In this document: piece by piece, positions 17,062-24,106 of the stretch
How the letters are laid out: each line of letters starts with the position of its first letter
Numbering within the stretch: position 1 is the first letter of the stretch
DNA from: Anaerolineae bacterium
GTDB lineage: Bacteria > Chloroflexota > Anaerolineae > Aggregatilineales > Phototrophicaceae
NCBI GenBank assembly: GCA_030950085.1
Contig: JAUZRW010000243.1
Coordinates: 1 to 36,161 of the forward strand
DNA length: 36,161 bases
Direction of reading: 5' to 3'
Translations under genes and position numbers: made by a program
Notes under the pieces: generated by a model
What the model was told of the DNA's origin: nothing
What the model saw: the letters and a program-made list of their open reading frames with translations, nothing else
The model's database searches: none

Positions 17062-17205
17062 TTATACTTGCTGAAACGGTTTATTCTATTTTACGCATAG
17101 AGGTGTATTTTGTTGCTACCAATTTGGTTTGAAGTTTGACATGCTTGTTGTATTAACAGTAGAACAGAAGTTCTAGTTTGTCAAGCCTGTTTACCGATGA
17201 TGCTG

Positions 17206-17330
17206 TATCGAAAACGCTTGAAATTCCTATTGCGGCGGACATCATGTATGGTGTCCCTACATTTTTGATATTTACAGGTCATAACGTGCCAAAATGGTTT
17301 CCTGTGTAGGGAGGAGATATATCTCGTCCG
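17206..17330 (-). repeat. Dispersed intergenic repeat family A, copy 2
   Basis: Aligns over about 125 bp with 11421-11547. Hairpin GGACATCATGTATGGTGTCC, then CTACATTTTTGAT, ending AGATATATCTCGTCCG. It lies just past the stop of the CrtC/AttH-like gene (minus strand). The first copy likewise precedes the stop of a minus-strand gene at 11566, so both have the same orientation relative to a flanking minus-strand gene 3' end. Confidence 0.8.
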
Positions 17331-17342
17331 CAGAAAAAAGAA

Positions 17343-18506
17343 CTAAAAGCGATTTTGCATACTCGTTGTGTAGCCCGTGAGTTCGGCATAACCATAGCCT
17401 GTCACATCACCTGTGATGACCACTGCCCCTTCCCAATATGAGGGGTCAGAATCGGCAAGTTCTTGGTCAGCGAGGAGCGGTTCAACATGAAAATTGAGCG
17501 TACCCGTGCTGGTCTCAACACTGATATCCCAGCCCGACGGATAGTTTGCATCGGTATGGGGACTCGTCCATATATTGGTTGGTGTGATACTAAAATTGTT
17601 TGTGGATACGTGTTCAGTGCTGCCGTCAGGATACACTATCAAACCGCCAAAAGCAGCTTCAATGCTGTCATCAACCATACGAATCTGACCGAGCATCAAT
17701 TCGGTATCATCATCAAAAATCAGTCCGAACCAATCCCATCCTTGCGCCCCGTCGCCGAGTGCGCTGGTGCTAAATTCATGGTCTTTCCATGTATTGCCAC
17801 TGACTGTAAATACTTCATCATTGATAGTGATTGTGCCTGTCGTTAACAAGCGTGAGAGCGAATAGTAGTAACTGGCATTGCCTTCTTCGCTGCTTTTCTG
17901 GGATAAGCCGCCATCCCCTTGTAATGCTGGAGGCTTGACTTGTTCTAATGTGAGGTCAATCGCAAAGTCATCAGCAGCCGCTTGGATAGTGATGAGTGAG
18001 GCGGCATCGTTTTGGGCGAGAATTTCCCAATCTTCTACCCAAACACGATAACGTGGGTCACTGCTTGCTCCTGCTAAACCAGCACCACCACGACTCAGGC
18101 GTTGTGCATTGAAAAATTGATTGCCAGCGATATCACTCACGGTAAAGTGGACGAGATAAATCTGATTGCTGCGCCATTCGCTATCTGTGCTGATATCATC
18201 TGGCGTAATGGCACGCCGAAAAATCGTGAATTGGAAGCCAAAGCGCCGTCCCTCTGCGGTGGATAAATTGCCTGTGTAATACCACCATTCGGTCTGAAAA
18301 TCAGGGTGTGCGCCAAAGTCTTGTGGGAATTGCCAATCATAAGGCTCTATTGCCTGTGTAAAGCCCGACGTATCGACATCGGGTAGATTAAGAATTGTTG
18401 TCGTGCCGATATTTTCTCCACTGCTAACATCAAGCAGCGAAAAGCCAAACACACTGACTGCGATAATTGCCACAGCCAATAATACGATTTTCCAGCGATT
18501 AGACAT
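17343..18506 (-). CDS. Secreted CrtC/AttH-like lipocalin-fold protein (predicted hydrolase/hydratase family)
   Basis: A 387-residue protein. An N-terminal hydrophobic segment (about residues 6-24, IVLLAVAIIAVSVFGFSLL) gives membrane anchoring or export. The family signatures are PYDWQFPQDFGAHPDFQTEWWYYTGNL (about 54-80), with the characteristic TEWWY, then GFQFTIFRRAITP, YYYSLSRLLTTGTI, and WKDHEFSTSALGDGAQGWDWFGL, with the conserved DHE/WDWF block. These mark the double-lipocalin family that includes carotenoid 1,2-hydratase (CrtC) and the 'predicted secreted hydrolase' group. Substrate is not predictable; a lipid or isoprenoid is likely. The FAD oxidoreductase at 12078 could be functionally related, but they are not in one operon. 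Confidence 0.82.
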   Translation of the reverse strand: MSNRWKIVLLAVAIIAVSVFGFSLLDVSSGENIGTTTILNLPDVDTSGFTQAIEPYDWQFPQDFGAHPDFQTEWWYYTGNLSTAEGRRFGFQFTIFRRAITPDDISTDSEWRSNQIYLVHFTVSDIAGNQFFNAQRLSRGGAGLAGASSDPRYRVWVEDWEILAQNDAASLITIQAAADDFAIDLTLEQVKPPALQGDGGLSQKSSEEGNASYYYSLSRLLTTGTITINDEVFTVSGNTWKDHEFSTSALGDGAQGWDWFGLIFDDDTELMLGQIRMVDDSIEAAFGGLIVYPDGSTEHVSTNNFSITPTNIWTSPHTDANYPSGWDISVETSTGTLNFHVEPLLADQELADSDPSYWEGAVVITGDVTGYGYAELTGYTTSMQNRF

Positions 18507-18548
18507 ACACCCTACTTTGGCAGTATTTATTTACCGTTCAAGAAAAAG

Positions 18549-18632
18549 CGTAACACAGAGACGCAGAGAATCAGAGATACAGAGGGATTTTTGAATAAGA
18601 TTCTTTGTGGCTTTCATGTCTTTGTGGCTCAA
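18549..18632. repeat. Dispersed CACAGAGACGCAGAG / CTTTGTGGC repeat pair
   Basis: A CACAGAGACGCAGAG segment and, about 45 bp on, TTCTTTGTGGCTTTCATG with TTTGTGGCTC: two arms resembling complementary halves of the repeat also seen at 5923 and 21086. Lies in the 326-bp divergent region between the CrtC-like gene and the chain-length determinant. A GTTCACGGATAGC motif follows at about 18642; the same ACGGATAGC occurs at about 903-911 and its complement at about 25585. Confidence 0.5.
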
Positions 18633-18771
18633 ATTGTCCTAAGTTCACGGATAGCAGAATAGATACCTTCGACATGCTTTGTTACGAGTTTCACAAGTAG
18701 TATAGCCAATAATCGTTAAGCAATCATTAGAAACAGGTGCGATTCTTCTGCAACGGTCTCACGGTTCAATA

Positions 18772-18799
18772 TTGCATCGTCTACGCTTTGCATTACAAT
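18772..18799 (+). promoter_or_regulatory. Sigma70-type promoter of the chain-length determinant gene
   Basis: TTGCAT (18772-18777), 16-bp spacer, TACAAT (18794-18799), 33 bp before the ATG at 18833. It overlaps the in-frame upstream extension, supporting the later start. Confidence 0.6.
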
Positions 18800-18832
18800 A
18801 TGCGACGCGGAAAACAACGTAAGGATGCACGA

Positions 18833-19522
18833 ATGAACCTGATTGACTACGCTCGCATTATTATTCGTCGTGGTTGGATAGCCATACTATTGGCAGTGAT
18901 AGCGGCGGGTGCTGCTTTTCTATTCAGCCAGACAGTCACGCCGGAATATCGCGCCACACAGACGATTCTCATTGTCCCATCGCGCAGTGACCTCGGCTTG
19001 ACTGAGGCAGTGTTGCGTATCATTAACCAACGGCGCACTTATCTCGATAGTGATTTGCGGGCGCAAAGCATCATCGACAGATTGCAACTCGACTATCATC
19101 CGGCTTATCTGCGTGGGCAAACAACGCTGACTGCGAATCGGGATAATTTAACGATTCAAATTGATGTTGAATTGCCAATTGATAGAAAAAGCCTCACAGA
19201 TGAGCAATTTAACGCAGAAATAAATATGCTCGGCAGCATTGCGATAGAATGGGGTAATGAGTTGATTACTTATCAAGATGACCTCAATCAACAAGCACAA
19301 CGAGTAGACCGCATCCAAGCCCAGCCGCAAGATAATCCGCGTATTAGCCAGCAAAGCCCCAAAGTGGGTGTTAATATCATCATTGGCGCGATTGCGGGTT
19401 TCTTTCTTGGCACAGTCTTAATTTTTGTGCTTGAATATTTGGAAAGTAATATGATTCGCCGTCGTGAAGATATCGAACGGGCAACGAATTTGAAGGTACT
19501 GGCAGTTGTGCCGATTGAATAA
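18833..19522 (+). CDS. Polysaccharide chain-length determinant (Wzz-type) membrane protein
   Basis: A 229-residue protein. The ATG at 18833 is chosen because AAGG lies 8 nt upstream and a promoter lies at 18772-18799; the frame could extend to 18737, but that would include the promoter. It begins MNLIDYARIIIRRGW, then a helix (about 14-33), a periplasmic/extracellular part with PEYRATQTILIV and coiled-coil-prone sequence (about 35-170), and a second helix (about 176-199, IIIGAIAGFFLGTVLIFVLEYL), ending RREDIERATNLKVLAVVPIE. This is the usual Wzz/capsular-polysaccharide copolymerase topology without the cytoplasmic tyrosine kinase seen in BY-kinases. It probably regulates polymer length for the pathway whose initiating transferase follows. 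Confidence 0.87.
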   Translation: MNLIDYARIIIRRGWIAILLAVIAAGAAFLFSQTVTPEYRATQTILIVPSRSDLGLTEAVLRIINQRRTYLDSDLRAQSIIDRLQLDYHPAYLRGQTTLTANRDNLTIQIDVELPIDRKSLTDEQFNAEINMLGSIAIEWGNELITYQDDLNQQAQRVDRIQAQPQDNPRISQQSPKVGVNIIIGAIAGFFLGTVLIFVLEYLESNMIRRREDIERATNLKVLAVVPIE

Positions 19523-19532
19523 GATATTTCTT

Positions 19533-19560
19533 GTAAGGGCGCAATTCATTGCGCCCCTAC
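19533..19560. repeat. GTAGGG-type palindromic mini-repeat
   Basis: GTAAGGGCGCAAT, TC, ATTGCGCCCCTAC: near-perfect palindrome in the gap between the Wzz-like gene and the sugar transferase. Same ends as the elements at 27951, 28005 and 32970. It could act as a stem separating the two messages. Confidence 0.7.
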
Positions 19561-19594
19561 GACACTTGATTGATTGTCGATTGAACGAATTTGT

Positions 19595-21043
19595 ATGAAC
19601 GGAAACACGGCATTATCCGAACGCCAACAAATAGAATCGCGCTGGTTGATGCCAGTGGTCGATGTGCTATTGGTATTTGTGGCATTTGGGATAGCCTATT
19701 ACCTGCGTTATCAATGGCAAGTTTTTCGTCCAGTGTTTGACCCGTCACGCAGCGACTTTTTCCCTTATTTGCCGTATGCAGCACTCTATGCCTTGGTGAT
19801 GTGGGTGAACTATCGCAGCAATGGCTTGTATAAACAGGTGCGTGGAAGGGCTTGGCTGGAAGAAGTGGTTCTGATTGGCAATGGAGTTACGACGGCGACG
19901 GTGATTTTGCTGGCAGTCTATTTTGCGCTGCAACCCTTAGTCACCAGTCGTTTGATGCTGGCTTATGTTGCTGGCATATCGCTTGTTTTGTTGGCTGTGG
20001 CACGCATTATTCGGCGCATGGTACTAGCACATTTCCGCAACAAAGGCATCGGCGTTCATCGCGTTTTGATTGTTGGCATGGGTGACGTGGGGCAATCGGT
20101 CTTACGTACACTCGTATCACGGCGCGAATTAGGCTATACCGTGGTTGGCTATCTCGATGATAATCCTGAACGTGGTGAAGTTGATTTGGGGCGTGTTTCG
20201 GGCTTAGGAAAAATCGAAAATCTGGAAAATGTGATTCTTGCACAGGGCATTGACCTTGTAATTGTCACGCTGCGCTGGGAATACTACGACACTATTATTG
20301 AAATCGCTCGCACTGCTCGTCAGGAACAGATTGATGTGCGCGTTGTGCCGGATATTTTCCAATTGAATTTGCGCCAAGTACAAGTCGAAAATCTGGATGG
20401 GATTCCATTGTTGGGGATTGGTAGTGTGCCTGAATTGCGAGGCGCGAGTCGGCTGTTGAAGCGCGTTTTGGATATGGCAATCGTGTTACTGGCTGCCCCG
20501 TTGTGGTTGCTCTTTCTTGCCGTCATCTCGATTGCTATCAAACTAGAAGATGGCGGCTCTATCTTGTATAAAACAAAGCGTGTGGGTGAACATGGGCGCG
20601 AATTTTTCATGTACAAGTTTCGCAGCATGATTCCGGATGCCGATAAGTATCGTCAACAATTGATTGCCCAACATGAACAAGACCCACGCCACCCCAAAAT
20701 CGTTGATGACCCACGCATTACAAAAGTCGGCAAGTTCATTCGTCGCACAAGCCTCGATGAACTGCCGAATTTACTCAATGTTTTACGGGGCGAGATGAGC
20801 CTTGTGGGACCCCGTCCACCGTTGCCGGATGAAGTCGCCCTCTATGAGCAATGGCATCGTCAGCGCCTACAGACCATCCCCGGTATTACGGGTTTATGGC
20901 AAGTATCAGGGCGCTCTGAAGTGCCGTTTGATGAAATGGTGTTGATGGATATCTACTATATTGAAAATTGGTCAGTTCTCTTTGACGTGCAAATTCTTTT
21001 CATGACCATTCCTAAAGTGCTGTTGCGACGTGGGGCGTATTAG
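19595..21043 (+). CDS. Undecaprenyl-phosphate sugar phosphotransferase (exopolysaccharide initiation)
   Basis: About 482 residues from ATG 19595; a TTG at 19574 is also in frame and neither has a clear Shine-Dalgarno, so the start is uncertain. The N-terminal half has four or five membrane helices (VVDVLLVFVAFGIAYYLRY, then LPYAALYALVMW, VTTATVILLAVYFAL, LAYVAGISLVLLAVA), then a nucleotide-binding-like CoA-binding domain (RVLIVGMGDVGQSVLRTLV). The C-terminal third is the bacterial sugar transferase domain (PF02397 type): a helix after KRVLDM, FFMYKFRSMIPDADKYR, then FIRRTSLDELPNLLNVLRGE, MSLVGPRPPLPDE and GITGLWQVSGR. It transfers a sugar-1-phosphate from a nucleotide sugar to undecaprenyl phosphate, the first step of exopolysaccharide repeat assembly. 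No other glycosyltransferases are present here. Confidence 0.92.
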   Translation: MNGNTALSERQQIESRWLMPVVDVLLVFVAFGIAYYLRYQWQVFRPVFDPSRSDFFPYLPYAALYALVMWVNYRSNGLYKQVRGRAWLEEVVLIGNGVTTATVILLAVYFALQPLVTSRLMLAYVAGISLVLLAVARIIRRMVLAHFRNKGIGVHRVLIVGMGDVGQSVLRTLVSRRELGYTVVGYLDDNPERGEVDLGRVSGLGKIENLENVILAQGIDLVIVTLRWEYYDTIIEIARTARQEQIDVRVVPDIFQLNLRQVQVENLDGIPLLGIGSVPELRGASRLLKRVLDMAIVLLAAPLWLLFLAVISIAIKLEDGGSILYKTKRVGEHGREFFMYKFRSMIPDADKYRQQLIAQHEQDPRHPKIVDDPRITKVGKFIRRTSLDELPNLLNVLRGEMSLVGPRPPLPDEVALYEQWHRQRLQTIPGITGLWQVSGRSEVPFDEMVLMDIYYIENWSVLFDVQILFMTIPKVLLRRGAY

Positions 21044-21085
21044 CAATTCAGCAGTGGGCAGTCACGCTTTGTTTATAGGAAATAC

Positions 21086-21133
21086 TTAACGCAAAGATGC
21101 AAAGGGGGAAAGGCGCAAAGAAAATTTTAACAT
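21086..21133. repeat. Dispersed AACGCAAAG-type intergenic repeat, copy 2
   Basis: TTAACGCAAAGATGC, then GGAAAGGCGCAAAG and AAAATTTT; about 47 bp nearly matching 5923-5970. In the 156-bp convergent gap after the sugar transferase. Confidence 0.65.
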
Positions 21134-21199
21134 CAAATCTCTGAGTTCTTGCTGTCCTCTACGGTTCAGATTGACCTGAATCTATGGATAGGTGAACAG

Positions 21200-21961
21200 T
21201 TATTCTTCCTCAATCGTTGTACCCAAATAGACTTGCTGCACACGCGGATTATCTGCAATGTCTTGTGGCGCACCTTGGGCGATAACATTGCCTTGATTGA
21301 GGACGTAAATGCGTTCCGAAATGCCGAAAACAACATCCATATCATGTTCCGTAAAGAGCAAACTCATATCAAATTGCTCGGTAATATTTTTGATGAGTTG
21401 GACTGTTCCCTCAGTTTCTTGTGCCGACATGCCGGCTGTGGGTTCGTCTAGGAGTAGTAATTTCGGTTCTAATGCCAATGCCAAGCCAATTTCGAGCCGT
21501 TTCTGGTCGCCTAATGCCAATTGACCTGCCATACGATTAGCTTGTTTGTCATTTAAGCCAATGGTCTCCAAAATATGTGTCGTGCGCTCATTGACGATTG
21601 TTAACTGACTTGCTGGTCGCCATAGATTAAATGTCAGTTTATATTGGCTGATGACCGCAACTTGAATATTTGCGAAGGCTGTCAGGCGCGGAAAAATATT
21701 AGAGCGTTGGAAAGCTCGCCCTATCCCACGGCGAACAATATCATGCGCGGACAGTGCGGTAATGTCGTGTCCATCGAAAATAATATGCCCCGAATCAGGT
21801 CGAATATAGCCCGAAATTTGGTTGAACAAGGTCGTTTTACCAGCACCATTGGGTCCGATAATACTCACCCGTTCACCTGTTTCGACTTCAAGACTGACGT
21901 TATTTGTAGCTTGTAATCCGCCAAATGCCTTGCTGATGTTACCGGCTGTCAGTAATGCCAT
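21200..21961 (-). CDS. ABC transporter ATP-binding protein, LivG (branched-chain amino acid) type
   Basis: About 253 residues from ATG 21961 (MALLTAGNISKAFGGLQA), which matches the usual LivG N-terminus; a farther ATG at 22018 adds 19 unlikely residues. It has Walker A GPNGAGKTT (about 36-44), a Q-loop in GRAFQRSNIFP, signature LALGDQKRLEIGLAL (the usual LSxGQ is altered to LALGD, as in many LivG proteins), Walker B LLLLDEP followed by TAGMSAQE, and H-loop TEHDM. The 'GIGRAFQ' and 'AGMSAQET' blocks are characteristic of LivG/urea-type transporters. It should drive uptake of an amino acid or related solute with LivH/M/F and a binding protein, none of which is in this window. Gene neighbours are unrelated. 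Confidence 0.88.
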   Translation of the reverse strand: MALLTAGNISKAFGGLQATNNVSLEVETGERVSIIGPNGAGKTTLFNQISGYIRPDSGHIIFDGHDITALSAHDIVRRGIGRAFQRSNIFPRLTAFANIQVAVISQYKLTFNLWRPASQLTIVNERTTHILETIGLNDKQANRMAGQLALGDQKRLEIGLALALEPKLLLLDEPTAGMSAQETEGTVQLIKNITEQFDMSLLFTEHDMDVVFGISERIYVLNQGNVIAQGAPQDIADNPRVQQVYLGTTIEEE

Positions 21962-22174
21962 GTGGTTGATATCTCGTTTTGGTTTTGCACGATTATTTGA
22001 TGAAAATCGTGCAATCATGATTGAATCGCCAAGATACTGTATTAAGAATCAAGCCACAAAGCAAGCCTCTTGTGTTTGCTGAAGATAGGTGGTGTGATTC
22101 AACTTATCCATACACCTGTTACATCGCAGAGTGGGACGTGAAAGAATCACATCCCTCAGTGAAAATAGACTGGA

Positions 22175-22480
22175 CTACATCTCAAATACTTCTGCCACTT
22201 CAACTGTACCCATTTCAAGGAACGGACAGTCCTTAACCATTTCAAGTGCAGCATCCATGTTGTCAGCCGTCACAATGGAGAATCCTGTCGAGCGGCGCTT
22301 CGAGCCATCATTATCGGACACACCATCGGCGCTCACGATTTTGGGCATTCCCAAGGGCATACCGGGGTTAACGACGGCATCGCCAAGTCTACCGAGCCAT
22401 GTACGAAATTTCGTTTGGTCGCCATGTGCTTGGGTCGCAAGGTTAGGTTCAGCATAGTAGGTCAAAGCGTAATTCGTCAT
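22175..22480 (-). CDS. YCII-related domain protein
   Basis: A 101-residue protein; AGGAG with a 7-nt spacer precedes the ATG. The single domain has the YCII-like ferredoxin-fold pattern: YALTYYAEP start, W-x-x-WLGRLGDAVVNPG, the STGFSIVTADNMDAALEMVKDCPFLEMG block and the short EVAEVFEM end. The family is a dimeric alpha-beta barrel; members associate with ECF sigma factors or act on small molecules, but activity is mostly uncharacterised. It is monocistronic, transcribed from a near-consensus promoter overlapped by a perfect palindrome, so it is likely tightly repressed or induced by a ligand-sensing regulator encoded elsewhere. Confidence 0.85.
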   Translation of the reverse strand: MTNYALTYYAEPNLATQAHGDQTKFRTWLGRLGDAVVNPGMPLGMPKIVSADGVSDNDGSKRRSTGFSIVTADNMDAALEMVKDCPFLEMGTVEVAEVFEM

Positions 22481-22525
22481 CTGATTTCTCCTGTTTTTCT
22501 CATTAGATTATAGATATTGGACATA

Positions 22526-22549
22526 ATACTTAACTTCAAAGTTAAGTAT
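22526..22549 (-). promoter_or_regulatory. Perfect 11-bp palindromic operator overlapping the YCII -10 box
   Basis: Arms ATACTTAACTT (22526-22536) and AAGTTAAGTAT (22539-22549) with a 2-bp centre. It covers five of six bases of the -10 hexamer and the expected +1, the classic position of a steric repressor site. The size suits a dimeric winged-helix regulator; the regulator is not identified. Confidence 0.75.
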
Positions 22550-22573
22550 AGAACAAAGGTTCAGTTTTGTCAA
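22545..22573 (-). promoter_or_regulatory. Near-consensus sigma70 promoter of the YCII gene
   Basis: On the minus strand TTGACA (22573-22568), exactly 17 bp, TATACT (22550-22545). This is the best promoter in the window. The transcript would start about 60 nt before the ATG at 22480. Confidence 0.85.
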
Positions 22574-22804
22574 GAGATTTGTCTGCAAGAGTATTTTTGT
22601 GCTTAAAGGCAGAGTGTTGTAATTTCATGGGACTGGTTATCGCGCACAGAAGGAATCATGCTTATGGCGACACAATGCACAGCTTGGGTCACAGATGACA
22701 TGCTGACTGATTAGCCCATGACAATTCCGCCGTGTGCAATTTTTGAATCATGATATGATGACATTCTTGAACACTTTATCTCTCAATTGAAAGCGGTATT
22801 TGTG

Positions 22805-23188
22805 GTGATTAAATTTCTTATTGATGAGCAGATTAATGTCAGGGTAGCGCCTGAGTTACGAGCAAAGGGACTTGAGGCTGTATCTGTTCATGAACTTGGG
22901 TTGGGTAATCAGAGCTACAAGGACGCACCTCTGTTAGAACTAGCAACCAGTCGCGGCGAGACTATCTTGACATTAGATAAGGATTTTCCACGACTTCATG
23001 CCGAATGGATGGAAATAGGAAAAAACCATTGTGGAATTTTTTATGGTGAAACAAGTAAATATCAACGCACAGGAGCAATTGGTATTTTGGTGAATTTTTG
23101 TGTGGAATGGGCGCAATTGATTGGCGATGATGATGAGATACTCAAACAATTCGTGTATAATCAAATTGAGTATATTCGGGAGTTATAA
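22805..23188 (+). CDS. DUF5615 PIN-like toxin
   Basis: About 127 residues from GTG 22805 (VIKFLIDEQINVRVAPEL); GTG 22802 and TTG 22787 are alternative starts and no strong Shine-Dalgarno decides between them. The family pattern is clear: KFLIDEQI with the first acidic residue of a PIN-like site, the helix then GLGNQSYKDAPLLELA with a second Asp, and ETILTLDKDFPRL with a third. These acidic residues are expected to coordinate Mg2+ in an RNase-like active site. The gene ends 3 bp before a DUF433 gene, the usual antitoxin partner. Here the toxin is first, the reverse of the commoner antitoxin-toxin order. Confidence 0.82.
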   Translation: MIKFLIDEQINVRVAPELRAKGLEAVSVHELGLGNQSYKDAPLLELATSRGETILTLDKDFPRLHAEWMEIGKNHCGIFYGETSKYQRTGAIGILVNFCVEWAQLIGDDDEILKQFVYNQIEYIREL

Positions 23189-23191
23189 ACG

Positions 23192-23482
23192 ATGGAAGCT
23201 GTGCAGTATGTAGAAATCAATGAGCAGGGTAGTGTCGTCATTGCAGGAACAAGAATCCATGTTGAGGCTGTCGGTTTTGCCCATGAAGGCGGCAGCACCG
23301 AAGAAGAGTTGCTTGAATGGTTCGACTTAAACAAAGAGCAATTTTATGGTGCATTAGCTTACTTTTATGGTCATCGTGCTGACTTAATTGTGAGTGAAAA
23401 TGAAGCGGTTGAACTCGCAAAGGAACTCTCACAGAATGGGCTTGAAAAACTCCAAGAATGGCGTAAAAAGCAATCCAAATAA
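23192..23482 (+). CDS. DUF433 antitoxin
   Basis: A 96-residue protein; GGGAG lies 9 nt before the ATG, within the end of the toxin gene. DUF433 features: beta hairpin VEINEQGSVVIAGTRIHVE (normally 'GkPVIxGTRI'), then a three-helix HTH-like unit GGSTEEELLEWFDLNKEQFYGALAYFYGH. The C-terminal 30 residues are a charged helix (AVELAKELSQNGLEKLQEW) that would bind and neutralise the toxin. DUF433 proteins probably also autorepress the operon. Three bases separate it from the DUF5615 gene, so they are surely cotranscribed. Confidence 0.85.
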   Translation: MEAVQYVEINEQGSVVIAGTRIHVEAVGFAHEGGSTEEELLEWFDLNKEQFYGALAYFYGHRADLIVSENEAVELAKELSQNGLEKLQEWRKKQSK

Positions 23483-23730
23483 GCCCACAAATCATCGGGT
23501 GACAACTAAAATTTATGACTCTGCGCGAGATGTAGATTGGGACTCCAGTTGGGACGGCGATTACGCACGCCGTTATCTCAGCCTATTGATGATACGACAC
23601 TGCCACAAGAATGGGGTCTCTATCGCTTGCTCAATGCACAGACCGCTATTGAAAGCGAAGCAAACGAGTGTCAAGCGCATGGGCTACTGTTCATATTTTT
23701 TATCACAAAATTTAGTCCAAAGGTAAGCAG

Positions 23731-23988
23731 ATGCCGTACAAAATAAAAGTTACTTTCGCAGAGGGTATTACAGAAGATGAACTCGCTCTGGTAATGCAGA
23801 AGATTGGGGTAAGTCAAGACAGCGCCCCACATGGTAGCATCAGTCACGAAGAGTCGATTGAGAATGGACAAATCGTTTTCTTTGAAGAATGGGAGTCGAA
23901 AGCGGCATATGAGGCATTTGTCAGCGATATTGCCAGTTCCGCGCTTGCACAGGCAGGTATTTCGCCGCCTGACTTAGAAGAACTGTAA
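23731..23988 (+). CDS. Small alpha-beta barrel protein (antibiotic-biosynthesis-monooxygenase-like fold)
   Basis: An 85-residue protein; AAAGG with a 7-nt spacer precedes the ATG. The pattern YKIKVTFAEGITEDELALVMQKIG, a strand with GQIVFFEEWESKAAYEAFVSD and a short helix SSALAQAG resembles the dimeric ferredoxin-like fold of ABM-type proteins (the 'EEWESKAAYEAF' block is typical). No catalytic residues can be assigned. It lies 248 bp after the antitoxin, with a decayed coding-like stretch between them. Confidence 0.6.
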   Translation: MPYKIKVTFAEGITEDELALVMQKIGVSQDSAPHGSISHEESIENGQIVFFEEWESKAAYEAFVSDIASSALAQAGISPPDLEEL

Positions 23989-24106
23989 TACAATGTCCAA
24001 CCAGATTATATGCTGGATGATTTGACTCAATTTTTGGTCAACGTGCCATTATAAGCACGCCACGAGTGAAAATTATGTGATGTAGTGTTTGAGCAAACTG
24101 TGTTGG

